DNA of 64,000 nucleotides from the NCBI RefSeq assembly GCF_032463525.1, contig NZ_CP135971.1, forward strand, positions 3,472,001 to 3,536,000. The letters are read 5' to 3'. Both the position numbers and the translations under genes were made by a program. The notes under the pieces were generated by a model that saw only the letters and a program-made list of their open reading frames with translations, was not told the DNA's origin and ran no database searches. Positions 44,468-52,913 of this stretch are shown piece after piece. The number at the start of each line of letters is the position of its first letter. Positions within the stretch are counted from its first letter, which is position 1. The DNA is from Pseudomonas sp. DTU_2021_1001937_2_SI_NGA_ILE_001. GTDB lineage: Bacteria; Pseudomonadota; Gammaproteobacteria; Pseudomonadales; Pseudomonadaceae.

Positions 44468-44603
44468 ACAGTTCGGTTAGTCGTTATGTGACGCAGTAGG
44501 AGCGGCTTCAGCCGCGAAAGCGCCATAAAATTCACTGCATCTGCGGTGAACATGCAGTCGCTTCGCGGCTGAAGCCGCTCCTTACCCGGTCTAACCGAAC
44601 AGT
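44468..44603. repeat. Composite REP element in outer inverted repeats
   Basis: ACAGTTCGGTTAG (44468-44480) and CTAACCGAACAGT (44591-44603), inverted with one mismatch, enclose a REP pair GTAGGAGCGGCTTCAGCCGC ... GCGGCTGAAGCCGCTCC. It lies between hipA and the convergent MFS gene. Confidence 0.82.
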
Positions 44604-44657
44604 ATTGCCTGTAGGCTCGAAACTGCTCAGTCCGAAAAAGTCGGCCCCGCCCGTTTC

Positions 44658-45956
44658 TCAGGCGTGCTGCGCGCTCGCCTCGGGCGCGGCCCTGACTTCC
44701 TCCTGATGATGCTCACGCTCCAGCGTGGCCTGCACCAGTTCGTCGGTCACCCGAATCTCCGCGCCCACCGGCGACATCTGCACGCTCGGTTCGAACGGAG
44801 CGGTCGGCGTGGCGGCCGGGTGCACCTTGCGGCGCCACAGGAAGAACGCCGCCATGAACAGGTTGAGCAGCACGAACGACCAGAAGAAGCCGCTATCGCC
44901 CACACGCTCCATGGCCGGGGAGATGATCAGCGGGCTGAGCGCCGAGCCCACCGAGTTGATCAACAGCATGCCCTGGATGACCCGTACCAGCTCGTTGGCG
45001 GCCACGTTGTCGGTGGCGTGGCTGACCGCCACCGGGTACAGGGTGAACACCCCGCCGCCAAGCAGGAACAGCAGCACCGCCAGCAGCAGCATCGAGCTGG
45101 GCAGCACCAGGATCAGCAGCGACAGCACGGCGCAGATCACGCTCAGGGCGATCAGCACCACCTGGCGGTCCTGGCGGTCCGACCAGCGCCCCACCGGGTA
45201 CTGCAGCAGCATCGCGCCGCAGATCACGCAGGCCATCAGGTAGCCGACCTGGGTGATGTTCATGCCCACCCGCTGCAGGTAGATCGGTAGCAGCGCGTAC
45301 ATGGCGGCGATGGTGATGCCCGAACCGAAGGTGCCCAGCACCCCGGTGGGGGTGATGCGCAGCAGGTCCTGGGGCAGCAGCGGCTCGACGTTGCCAGTCT
45401 CCGGCGCCACCCGCGGCAGGATCACCATCGGCAGCACCGACAGCGAGGCCAACATGCCGGCGACGATGAACGGCGCGGTGTCGCCCAGGGCGTTGATCGC
45501 GCCCAGTTGCAGCTGGCTGAACATGCCCGCGCCGTAGAACGAAATCATGTACACCGCCAGCAGGCGGCCACGGCTCTTGTGGTCGCCAGACAACAGCAGC
45601 CAGCTTTCCACCACCAGGAAGATACCGACGATGGCCAGGCCGTTGATCAGGCGAAACACCAGCCACGCCCAGGGATCGAACACCAGCGCCTGAAGCAGGA
45701 AGGTCACGGCGGTGAGCGAGGCGAAGCTGCTGTAGGCCCGAATATGGCCGATGCGCTCGATGAGCCGGTCACCGAGCACCGCGCCCAACGCCAGGCCAAA
45801 GAAGTAGGAAGCTGAAACCAGACCGATCATGGTCTTCGACACCCCGGCGCTGTCGAGGCGCAGCGAGGTCAGGGAAGAGATGAAGCCGTTACCGAGGCTG
45901 ACAATGAACAGACCGAGCAGTGGCCCAAGGACCAACGCCAATAATTTACGCGACAC
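44658..45956 (-). CDS. MFS transporter, YcaD-like
   Basis: Inner-membrane major-facilitator protein (432 residues, 12 hydrophobic helices). The motif YFFGLALGAVLGDRLIERIG lies between helices 2 and 3, and YPVGRWSDRQDRQVVLIALS is its repeat in the second half; together with GPLLGLFIVSLGNGF they match the YcaD branch. I chose the GTG at 45956 (AGAGGG 4 nt upstream); a TTG 21 bp earlier is possible. The C-terminal 60 residues are hydrophilic with E/H-rich ends. Substrate unknown. Confidence 0.85.
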   Translation of the reverse strand: MSRKLLALVLGPLLGLFIVSLGNGFISSLTSLRLDSAGVSKTMIGLVSASYFFGLALGAVLGDRLIERIGHIRAYSSFASLTAVTFLLQALVFDPWAWLVFRLINGLAIVGIFLVVESWLLLSGDHKSRGRLLAVYMISFYGAGMFSQLQLGAINALGDTAPFIVAGMLASLSVLPMVILPRVAPETGNVEPLLPQDLLRITPTGVLGTFGSGITIAAMYALLPIYLQRVGMNITQVGYLMACVICGAMLLQYPVGRWSDRQDRQVVLIALSVICAVLSLLILVLPSSMLLLAVLLFLLGGGVFTLYPVAVSHATDNVAANELVRVIQGMLLINSVGSALSPLIISPAMERVGDSGFFWSFVLLNLFMAAFFLWRRKVHPAATPTAPFEPSVQMSPVGAEIRVTDELVQATLEREHHQEEVRAAPEASAQHA

Positions 45957-45974
45957 AACGCCCTCTGCAATTTG

Positions 45975-46009
45975 CAAACAATCAACACATCGATGCGTGC
46001 AATTGTTTG
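45975..46009. promoter_or_regulatory. Inverted repeat upstream of the MFS gene
   Basis: CAAACAAT (45975-45982) and ATTGTTTG (46002-46009) form an 8-bp inverted repeat with 19-bp spacing, just above the MFS start, in an AT-rich patch. It may be an operator for an unlinked repressor. Confidence 0.35.
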
Positions 46010-46226
46010 ACGAGGCAGCCGGTGCTTGGGTTTGCTGTGAACCCAGCCGTTCTGTCGATGATCTGGCAATTGTGCATCCGAAAATCGGGCGCGGATTCTA
46101 AGGCGGCGCGCGGGCAAAAGATAGAAGCAGACGAGCTGGGTAAAGGGGCATTTCGTCGCAGGCCGCCGAACGGTCATGGAGCGTCTGCAATGCCTGTGTC
46201 ACGCGTCGCTGCGCCAGGCACCTTTA

Positions 46227-47897
46227 TCAGGAACAAGGCGCGGGCGACGCCTTGTTCAGCATCATGCTCAACTGCTTCGGCTCATGATGCACCAGCCCTT
46301 TGGGCGACTCGCAAACACGCTGGATGAAGTTGTCGCTGAACAGCAGTTTGCCGTGCACGAAGTGTTCGCCTGGGCGCAGGTTGGGGTTGTCGATGCGGGT
46401 GCCGAGCAGGCCAGCCAGCCAGGTGCCGACTTCGTTGTGGCTGATCCAGCGTTCGTCCTGCATGGCGTCCAGCGCGTTCGCCGGCGCGCCGGCGGCGACC
46501 ACGATCACCGGCACGTCGCTGACCTCCGGCACCAGGTCGTTGTGCCCCCACTTGCCGTCTTCGCCGAGGCGCTGGCCGTGGTCGCCAGTGATCACCAGGT
46601 AGCGCTCGCCTTCCAGGCGGTCGAAGTCGGCGAGAATCTCACCCAGCAGGCTGTCCAGATAATGCACCGAATTGTCGTAGGCGTTGGCCTGGCCGTCCGG
46701 GCCGCTGTCCGGCCAGGGCCGTGGGGTCGGGTCGTGGCGGTAGTTCTGCGCATAGGGCAGGTGCGCGGTGCGCAGGTTCATCACCACGAAGTTGCGCTCG
46801 CCCCACTGCTGCTGGTCGAGGATGTCCAGCAGGGCACGGTCCTGGCGTTGCAGAAAACGCAGCGGGTGGTCTTCACGGGTGATCGACACATCCAGGTAGC
46901 GGCTGCCCAGGTGGGCAAGCAGCTTGGATTCCTGCGACGAAATCCAGTGGGTGCGCATACCGGCCTGGCGGGCGAAGCGGAACAGGTTTATCTGCCCGCT
47001 GCGCATCAGCTGGTCCTGGCCCGGCTCGCGAATCGGGTTGAGCAGATACGGCAGGCTGACGTCAGTGGCGACCCCTGCGGAAATGCCGGGGCGCAGCAGC
47101 GCGCTGGGGTGGTCGCGCAGGTAGGCCTGCAGGCGCGGTGTGGTGTTGCGTGCATAGCCGAAGATGCCCAGGCGGTCGCTGCGCAGCGAGTCGGCGACCA
47201 CCAGCCACACATGGCGTGCCGTGCTGGACACGGCGGTCATGCGGTAGGGCGCGTAGTGGGTGGGCGGCAGTACCGGCTCGGGGCGCAGGGCCAGGCGCAC
47301 GGCCCACGCGGAAAAGGCGTTGAGGCTGTTGTGCAGGCCACTGCGGCTGGCGCTGGCGACGAACGAATCCAGGTTGCGGTAGGTGGCGCGGTACGGCTTG
47401 GACAACAACACCACGGCGATCAACAGCACCGCCCAACGGCTGGATGGCAACGCTACGCGCCCCGGCAGACGCAGGTGCAGGACCAGCAGCAGCGCGTAGG
47501 GCACCAGCACGCAGAGCAACACCGGCCAGTGCTGGGCGAAGCTGTACAGGACGGTGTGGCCGACTTCGGCGCTGTCGCCGAGCATGGCCTGGATGTCGAT
47601 GGCATTCAGCGGCTCGCCGAAGAAACTGATATTGGCCAGTTGCAGGGTCTGCATCACCGCGAACACCGCCAAGATGCCCGCCACCAGCCAGCGCAGGTTG
47701 CACAGCCACAAAGCCAGGCAGAACACCCACAGGCCGGCCACATAGGCCGCTTCGAGTTCAGCGCGGTTATTGGCGGTATACAGCTGCTGCAGGAAGTCGT
47801 CGGCCAACAACAGCAGGCAGCTCAGGGTGGTCAGCGCCAGCAGCGTCAGCCACGGGCGCGCGCCGCTCGGCGCAGGAGAGCGCAACGGGGTCAACAT
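46227..47897 (-). CDS. Phosphoethanolamine transferase-like inner-membrane sulfatase-fold protein
   Basis: A 556-residue protein. The N-terminal half (about 1-190) has five hydrophobic helices. The second half is an EptA/CptA/OpgE-like periplasmic domain: VWLVVADSLRSDRLGIFGYA, WISSQESKLLAHLG and LVITGDHGQRLGEDGKWGH. In EptA the catalytic residue is Thr within G-E-T; here the aligned residue is Ser in A-D-S, an unusual change. It probably moves phosphoethanolamine onto a lipid or glycan. I chose the ATG at 47897 (AGGA 9 nt upstream); a TTG at 47924 is possible. It is the last gene of an operon with a PepSY protein and cytochrome b561. Confidence 0.78.
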   Translation of the reverse strand: MLTPLRSPAPSGARPWLTLLALTTLSCLLLLADDFLQQLYTANNRAELEAAYVAGLWVFCLALWLCNLRWLVAGILAVFAVMQTLQLANISFFGEPLNAIDIQAMLGDSAEVGHTVLYSFAQHWPVLLCVLVPYALLLVLHLRLPGRVALPSSRWAVLLIAVVLLSKPYRATYRNLDSFVASASRSGLHNSLNAFSAWAVRLALRPEPVLPPTHYAPYRMTAVSSTARHVWLVVADSLRSDRLGIFGYARNTTPRLQAYLRDHPSALLRPGISAGVATDVSLPYLLNPIREPGQDQLMRSGQINLFRFARQAGMRTHWISSQESKLLAHLGSRYLDVSITREDHPLRFLQRQDRALLDILDQQQWGERNFVVMNLRTAHLPYAQNYRHDPTPRPWPDSGPDGQANAYDNSVHYLDSLLGEILADFDRLEGERYLVITGDHGQRLGEDGKWGHNDLVPEVSDVPVIVVAAGAPANALDAMQDERWISHNEVGTWLAGLLGTRIDNPNLRPGEHFVHGKLLFSDNFIQRVCESPKGLVHHEPKQLSMMLNKASPAPCS

Positions 47898-47925
47898 CGG
47901 CAGTGTCCTGAAGAGGGTGCTCAAA

Positions 47926-48474
47926 TCAGTGCTGGTCGGGCGGCAGGCGGCGGCGCCCCGTGACCATCGACAACGGCAGGTTCTCGCGCAGCCGCAGGCT
48001 TTCCACCAGTGCCGCGAGAATGTGCAGGCTCACCAGCCCGGCCAGGCCGTTGGCGATCCAGCGGTGCAGGTTCTCCAGCCACTCGGCGCCCCAGAAGGCA
48101 TCGACTTCCTGCATCAGAAAGCCGGTCAGCGCCAGCGAGCCGATGGCGGTCATCATCAGCACCATCACCAGCGCCCCGAGCGGCGAGTGCCCCAGGCGAT
48201 GGATATCCTTGCCCTGCAGCAGCGCCGTGACGTGGCTGCGCAGGCGTGTGGGGGTCGGCCAGAAGTCTGACCAGCGCGCACTGCGCGGGCCCACGAAGCC
48301 CCATACAGTGCGCGCCGTGAGCCAGGCGGCGGCGTAGTAGCCCAGCCAGGTGTGCCAGTCGTCGCCCGCTTCGTTGAAGAAGTAGTTGGCGAAGAACACC
48401 CCGGCCACGGAAATGTGGAACAACCGCACCAGCGGGTCCCACAGGCGTACCGTCGTCCTGGCGGCGCGGTCCAT
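47926..48474 (-). CDS. Cytochrome b561-type di-haem membrane protein
   Basis: A 182-residue membrane protein with four hydrophobic helices and the expected haem histidines in RLFHISVAG, DWHTWLG, ENLHRWIANG and VSLHILAAL. It belongs to the Ni/Fe-hydrogenase-type b561 family that passes electrons from quinol to periplasmic partners. Its start overlaps the PepSY stop by one base (TGATG). The combination PepSY, b561 and a phosphoethanolamine-transferase-like gene suggests an envelope unit; the electron acceptor is unknown. Confidence 0.88.
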   Translation of the reverse strand: MDRAARTTVRLWDPLVRLFHISVAGVFFANYFFNEAGDDWHTWLGYYAAAWLTARTVWGFVGPRSARWSDFWPTPTRLRSHVTALLQGKDIHRLGHSPLGALVMVLMMTAIGSLALTGFLMQEVDAFWGAEWLENLHRWIANGLAGLVSLHILAALVESLRLRENLPLSMVTGRRRLPPDQH

Positions 48475-48752
48475 CAGCCTTTGATCTCGCTCTTCACGGC
48501 CTTGCCGCTGACCGGGTCGTGGTAGATCTCGACCTTGCGCTTGTCTTTGTCGAAGCCGTAGATCTCGTAGCAGTTGCCGTCGGTGATCTTGAATTTGCTG
48601 ATCTGGTAACCCTGCTCACGCAGCTTGGCCTGGAACGCCTCGGCGTCTTGCCAGGTGGAGCGGTCGGCAGTGGTGCATTGCGGGCCGGCGATGGCGCCGG
48701 CGCTGACCAGCAGCAGGGCCGGAAGCAGGGTGAAGCGCAGCGAACGGGACAT
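48474..48752 (-). CDS. Periplasmic PepSY-domain protein
   Basis: A 92-residue protein; the signal peptide ends near AGAIA (residue 22). The PepSY domain follows (AFQAKLREQGYQISKFKITD, then CYEIYGFDKDKRKVEIYHDP) with two cysteines that may pair. The start at 48752 (MSRSLRFTLLPALLL) fits the signal; a longer reading to 48797 is not supported. It is the first gene of the PepSY / b561 / transferase operon, which diverges from the two-component system. A CTTAAT-N5-CTTAAT box lies in the shared intergenic region. PepSY proteins often bind or restrain enzymes, or sense periplasmic conditions. Confidence 0.88.
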   Translation of the reverse strand: MSRSLRFTLLPALLLVSAGAIAGPQCTTADRSTWQDAEAFQAKLREQGYQISKFKITDGNCYEIYGFDKDKRKVEIYHDPVSGKAVKSEIKG

Positions 48753-48798
48753 GGTTGGGCTCTCCTTGTTGTCGGGAGCCTCAAGATGCGTGGCCAAG

Positions 48799-48815
48799 CT
48801 TAATGGAGTCTTAAT
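48799..48815. promoter_or_regulatory. PmrA/QseB-like direct-repeat box
   Basis: CTTAAT (48799-48804), GGAGT and CTTAAT (48810-48815) form a direct repeat with a 5-bp spacer, the layout bound by PmrA/BasR and QseB-type OmpR-family regulators. It sits in the 146-bp gap between the divergent PepSY operon and the response regulator gene, so the regulator encoded beside it is the likely binder. Confidence 0.7.
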
Positions 48816-48898
48816 GAGAAACGCCGTGTAACATTTGCTTACTGGCGGGTGCGGGCTGAATCGCGATGATGAGCCGGCCGCAACAAGAGGACCGAACC

Positions 48899-49564
48899 GT
48901 GCGTGTGCTGCTGGTGGAAGATGACCGCGCCCTGGCCCAGGGTATCCGCGTAGCGCTGCGCGGCGAAGGCTATACCCTCGACTGGGTCGCCGATGGCGCC
49001 GAAGCCGAGCATGCCTTGCAGTGCGAGCGCTTCGACCTGGTGCTGCTGGACCTCGGCCTGCCCCGTCGCGACGGGCTGGCGGTGTTGCGCAGCATGCGCA
49101 GCCAGGCGCAGGGCAACGTGCCGGTGCTGATCCTCACCGCCCGCGACGCCGTGGCCGACCGCGTTGCGGGCCTGGATGCCGGCGCTGACGACTACCTGGT
49201 CAAGCCGGTGGACCTCGATGAACTCAAGGCACGCATCCGCGCCCTGCTGCGCCGCTGCCAGGGGCGTGCGCAGCCGCGCCTGGAATACGCCGGGGTCAGC
49301 CTCGACCCAGCCACCCAGCAGGTGTCCTACCAGGGCACACCGGTGACCGTGACCCCCATGGAATATCAGTTGCTGCACCAGCTGCTGGCCCGGCCCGGCG
49401 TGGTGGTCACCCGCGAGCGGCTGAGCAACGCGCTGTATGGCTGGCAGGAAAGCGGCCCGGGCAACACCCTGGAGGTGCTGATCCACAACCTGCGCAAGAA
49501 GCTGCATAGCGGCCTGATCCGCACCGTACGCGGCGTCGGCTACCTGGTGGAGCAGCAACCGTGA
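48899..49564 (+). CDS. OmpR-family response regulator (PmrA/QseB-like)
   Basis: A 221-residue regulator. The receiver domain (about 1-115) has a phospho-acceptor Asp in LVLLDLGLPRRDG and a conserved Lys in YLVKPVDLDEL. The winged-helix domain carries VTVTPMEYQLLHQLLARPG and LEVLIHNLRKKLHSGLIRTV. I chose the GTG at 48899 (AGAGG 8 nt upstream; MRVLLVEDD begins the fold). It overlaps the kinase start by 4 nt. The neighbouring CTTAAT repeat and the transferase gene support a PmrA-like envelope-modifying role. Confidence 0.92.
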   Translation: MRVLLVEDDRALAQGIRVALRGEGYTLDWVADGAEAEHALQCERFDLVLLDLGLPRRDGLAVLRSMRSQAQGNVPVLILTARDAVADRVAGLDAGADDYLVKPVDLDELKARIRALLRRCQGRAQPRLEYAGVSLDPATQQVSYQGTPVTVTPMEYQLLHQLLARPGVVVTRERLSNALYGWQESGPGNTLEVLIHNLRKKLHSGLIRTVRGVGYLVEQQP

Positions 49565-50919
49565 TCGCCATCCGTACGCGCATCCTCGCCCCCACCCTGC
49601 TGCTGTTGCTCCTCGGCAGCCTGACCCTGGCCTGGCTGGCCCTGCGCGACGGGCATCGGGAAATCGAGAACGTCTACGACGCACAACTGGTGCAGGCTGC
49701 CCGGCTGCTGCAGGGCGTTCTTCAGCAAGGCCCGCAACCGCGCGACTGGCCGGCGCTGGAACAGGCCCTGGATGCCGCCCTCACCCGCTCTGGCCAGGGC
49801 ATTCTCGACCACCCCTACGAGATGAACCTGGCGTTCCAGATCTGGAGCGTCGACGGCCACCTGCTGCTGCGCTCGCATGACGCGCCGGTGCTCGACGCCA
49901 TACCCGGCCCCGGCCTGCACGACTTGCTGTACAAGGGCCAGGACTGGTGTGGCGTGCTGCTCGACGATGCCGGCCTGGGCCTGCGCATCTGGGTTGGCGA
50001 GCGCGACGACCTGCGCCAGGACCTGATCCAGAAGATCGCCCACACCACCCTGCTGCCGATGCTCATCGGCCTGCCACTGCTGACCCTGTTGATCTGGGCG
50101 ATGCTCGGCTGGGGCCTGCGCCCGCTGCAACGCCTGGCGCGACAGTTGCGCAATCGTCCTGCCGACAGCCTCGACCCGCTGCCCACCGGCCCGCAGCCGC
50201 CAGAGCTGGAGCCGATGCGCGCGGCGCTGGACCACGTACTCAGCCAACTGCGCGCCACCCTGGAGCGCGAACGGCGCTTCATCGCCGATGCTGCACACGA
50301 ACTGCGCACCCCGCTGGCGGTGCTGGATATCCATGTGCGCAACGCGCAGAACAGCCCCGACCCGCAAGACCGCGCCGAAGCCTTGGCCTACCTGCAACAG
50401 GGTGTGGGACGCATGACCCGCATCGCCAGCCAACTGCTGACCATGGCCCGCCTGGAACCCGAGCACCAGGAAATCCGCGCGCTGAACCTGACCGAGCTGA
50501 TGCGCGAAGAACTTGCCGAACTGACCCCGCTGGCGCTGCGCAAGGATGTCGAGCTGGTGCTCGACAGCCACGACGACTGCCTGCTGCACAGCGAGCCGGC
50601 CTCGCTGACCATCATGGCGCAGAACCTGATCAGCAACGCCCTGGCCTTTTCCCCGGCCGGCAGCGAGGTGCGTGTGCAGCTCCGCCGTGAAGCGGACCAG
50701 CGCCTGCGCCTGCAGGTGCTCGACCAGGGCCCTGGCGTCAGCGAAGCCGCGTTGCAGCGCTTGTGCGACCGTTTCTACAGCGCCGACAACCCCGAAGGCG
50801 CGGGCCTTGGCCTGGCCATCGTCGACATGATCTGCCGCCGCCTGGGCCTGACTCTGAACTTCTTCAACCGCACCCAGGGAGGGTTCTGCGTGGAAGTGTG
50901 GATTCCGCTGCGCCGCTGA
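49561..50919 (+). CDS. Sensor histidine kinase (PmrB/QseC-like)
   Basis: A 452-residue membrane kinase read from a GTG overlapping the regulator stop. Two transmembrane segments (about 10-28 and 160-185) bracket a periplasmic sensor of about 130 residues. The dimerization helix holds the phospho-acceptor His in FIADAAHELRTPLAVLDIH (near 245). The ATPase domain has N-box AQNLISNALAFSP and G-box AGLGLAIVDM. The signal is unknown; for relatives it is metal ions, low pH or peptides. Confidence 0.92.
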   Translation: MIAIRTRILAPTLLLLLLGSLTLAWLALRDGHREIENVYDAQLVQAARLLQGVLQQGPQPRDWPALEQALDAALTRSGQGILDHPYEMNLAFQIWSVDGHLLLRSHDAPVLDAIPGPGLHDLLYKGQDWCGVLLDDAGLGLRIWVGERDDLRQDLIQKIAHTTLLPMLIGLPLLTLLIWAMLGWGLRPLQRLARQLRNRPADSLDPLPTGPQPPELEPMRAALDHVLSQLRATLERERRFIADAAHELRTPLAVLDIHVRNAQNSPDPQDRAEALAYLQQGVGRMTRIASQLLTMARLEPEHQEIRALNLTELMREELAELTPLALRKDVELVLDSHDDCLLHSEPASLTIMAQNLISNALAFSPAGSEVRVQLRREADQRLRLQVLDQGPGVSEAALQRLCDRFYSADNPEGAGLGLAIVDMICRRLGLTLNFFNRTQGGFCVEVWIPLRR

Positions 50920-50937
50920 AGCGGCGCCTACAGCCGG

Positions 50938-51026
50938 GTAGGAGCGGCTTCAGCCGCGAAGCGACCGCATGCTCACAGCAGATGCAGTGAATTTCCTGGC
51001 GCTTTCGCGGCTAAAGCCGCTCCCAC
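50938..51026. repeat. REP-type double hairpin
   Basis: GTAGGAGCGGCTTCAGCCGC and TTCGCGGCTAAAGCCGCTCCC form an inverted pair. A weak match to the composite-element outer end (GCGAACAATATTGCGG, near 51046) lies to the right; the left partner is absent. Confidence 0.82.
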
Positions 51027-51166
51027 CGGCCACATGCCGCTTAAGCGAACAATATTGCGGCTACATCTGGCAACGGGCAGCCCTGCTCGATCCATTCCCT
51101 GATTCCCGGGTCGCCTCGTTCGTCCTGCTATTGGATACTCCGCGTTCATTCACAGGAAACCCCGCC

Positions 51167-51721
51167 ATGGACAGCCTCCCGACCTTCCACACCGCGCGCC
51201 TGACCCTCACGCCCTTGCAACTGGCCGATGCGGCGGACATCCAGCGTCTGTTTCCGCACTGGGAGGTGGTGCGCTACCTCGCCCACCTGGTGCCCTGGCC
51301 CTACCCGGCCGACGGCGCGCTGTGCCATGTACGCGACCGCTCGCTGCCGGCCATGACGCAGGGCAAGGAATGGCACTGGATGATCCGCCTGGCCGAAAGC
51401 GGCCAGAGCATCGGCAGCATTTCCCTGTACGACGAACCGGGCAACCACCGCGGCTTCTGGCTGGCGCCGCAGTGGCAAGGCCAGGGCTACATGAGCGAGG
51501 CCTGCGCAGTCATCAACCGCTATTGGTTCCAGACACTGGGCAAGCCGCTGATGCAGGTGCCGAAGGCGGTGGACAACCGGGCTTCGCGGCGTATTTCCGA
51601 GCGCGAAGGCATGCGCCTGGTCGAGGTGCGCAAGGGCCGGTTCGTGTGTGGCGAAATGGATCAACAGGTGTGGGAGTTGAGCCGCGAAGCCTGGCTGGCC
51701 GACGTTTCGTACAAAACCTGA
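51167..51721 (+). CDS. GNAT-family N-acetyltransferase (RimJ/RimL-like)
   Basis: A 184-residue acetyltransferase. FHTARLTLTPLQLADAADIQ is the family start, and GFWLAPQWQGQGYMSEACAV holds the acetyl-CoA loop (Q-G-Q-G-Y). DNRASRRISEREGMRL is the C-terminal conserved block. Family members acetylate protein N-termini, amino acids or antibiotics; the substrate here is unknown. The ATG at 51167 follows AGGAAACC. Confidence 0.88.
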   Translation: MDSLPTFHTARLTLTPLQLADAADIQRLFPHWEVVRYLAHLVPWPYPADGALCHVRDRSLPAMTQGKEWHWMIRLAESGQSIGSISLYDEPGNHRGFWLAPQWQGQGYMSEACAVINRYWFQTLGKPLMQVPKAVDNRASRRISEREGMRLVEVRKGRFVCGEMDQQVWELSREAWLADVSYKT

Positions 51722-51728
51722 CGCCTGA

Positions 51729-52589
51729 TCACAGCGCCGGGTCCCAGCGCTGCGACCAGTCCGGGTCGTCGCGCAGAAACGCGCGCAGCAGGGCGAAGGC
51801 ATCCTGCAGGGCCGGGCAATCGCGTTCACGGGCGTACACCAGGTAGGTTGGGTAGCTGAACTCCGGCGCGCGCGGCACGCGGGTCATCACGCCCTTGTCG
51901 AGGTAGCTCTGCACCACCCGAGTGCGGAAGTAGCCCGAGCCGCCGTTTTCCAGCAGGTACTGCAAGGCCAGCGGGCCGAGGTTGAACGACACCGAGGGCC
52001 GCGTCAGCTCAGGCCAGGCGCGGTCGTGCTGCTGGCGGAAGGCCTCACCCCAGTCGATGTACACGTAAGGATCGCGGTCGCGTACCTGCACCATGATCAG
52101 CTTCTCTTCCAGCAACTGCTCCACCTGCAGGCCCGGCCAGTAGTGCGGCTGATAGACCAGCGCGGCGTCCAGGGCGCCGATCTCCAGCTGGCGCAGCAGG
52201 TAGGCAGCGTCGTGCACCTCGGCATGTACCGCGTGCTGATCAATGTGGCGGCGCATCAACCCCACCCAGTGCAGCATCAGCGGGTTGCACAGGCTCACGT
52301 CGGCACCGATGCGCAGCACCCGGTCGAAGCCCTCGGGCAATGGCAGGTTGCGTTGCGCCGCTTCCCAGGTCTGCTGCATCTGGTTGGCATAGACAAGAAA
52401 CGCCTCGCCATCCGGAGTCAGCCTGGCCCCGGCGCGGTTGCGCACGAACAGCGTGCTGTTGAGGTGGCTTTCCAGCTTCTGGATACGCGCGGTGATGGCG
52501 GTCTGGGTGATGTGCAGGCGCTCGGCGGCGGCTATGAAGCTGCCGTGCCGGGCGATGGCCAGGAAGGTGCGGGTCAGGTCGATGTCCAT
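51729..52589 (-). CDS. LysR-family transcriptional regulator
   Basis: A 286-residue regulator. The N-terminal winged HTH (about 1-65) reads MDIDLTRTFLAIARHGSFIA, then RLHITQTAITARIQKLESHL. The effector domain follows (about 90-286). It ends 8 bp from the convergent acetyltransferase gene. A palindromic TTGATATCAA-type dyad near 52644-52653 upstream is a likely autoregulatory site. The ligand is unknown. I start it at 52589; a longer reading adds residues not found in the family. Confidence 0.9.
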   Translation of the reverse strand: MDIDLTRTFLAIARHGSFIAAAERLHITQTAITARIQKLESHLNSTLFVRNRAGARLTPDGEAFLVYANQMQQTWEAAQRNLPLPEGFDRVLRIGADVSLCNPLMLHWVGLMRRHIDQHAVHAEVHDAAYLLRQLEIGALDAALVYQPHYWPGLQVEQLLEEKLIMVQVRDRDPYVYIDWGEAFRQQHDRAWPELTRPSVSFNLGPLALQYLLENGGSGYFRTRVVQSYLDKGVMTRVPRAPEFSYPTYLVYARERDCPALQDAFALLRAFLRDDPDWSQRWDPAL

Positions 52590-52783
52590 ATACGGCGACT
52601 CGGAGCTGGCGAAGGACGCATTCTGACAGGCGCAGATCGCAATTGATATCAACGAAAGTTGATTGATAGCTCATCATTATTGATTGGATGAATGGAAAAC
52701 GGCGGCGCACACTGCCTGCCAGCAACACGCTTTCCTCCATCCATGGATGGATGCTCCGAATGTGCCTCGCAGGGCACCTCTTC

Positions 52784-52814
52784 AGGCTCTCCTGCCCTCA
52801 GGAGAGCCTTTTTT
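52784..52814 (+). terminator. Strong rho-independent terminator without an upstream gene
   Basis: An 11-bp stem (AGGCTCTCCTG, 52784-52794; CAGGAGAGCCT, 52799-52809) with a 4-nt loop is followed by a T tract. No gene on the plus strand lies between the divergent lysR start (52589) and this point, so it may end a small RNA or act as an attenuator before the membrane-protein gene at 52914. GTGCC-tcgca-GGCAC upstream (52762-52776) could be an alternative hairpin. Confidence 0.7.
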
Positions 52815-52913
52815 CTGCCTGTAACGACCGCTCACCCGGTCACTTGCACATCGTTCGAACCGCCCTGGCAGGCCACAGTCTACCGAGCGAACCCAGCCTG
52901 CCAGGACCCCGGT

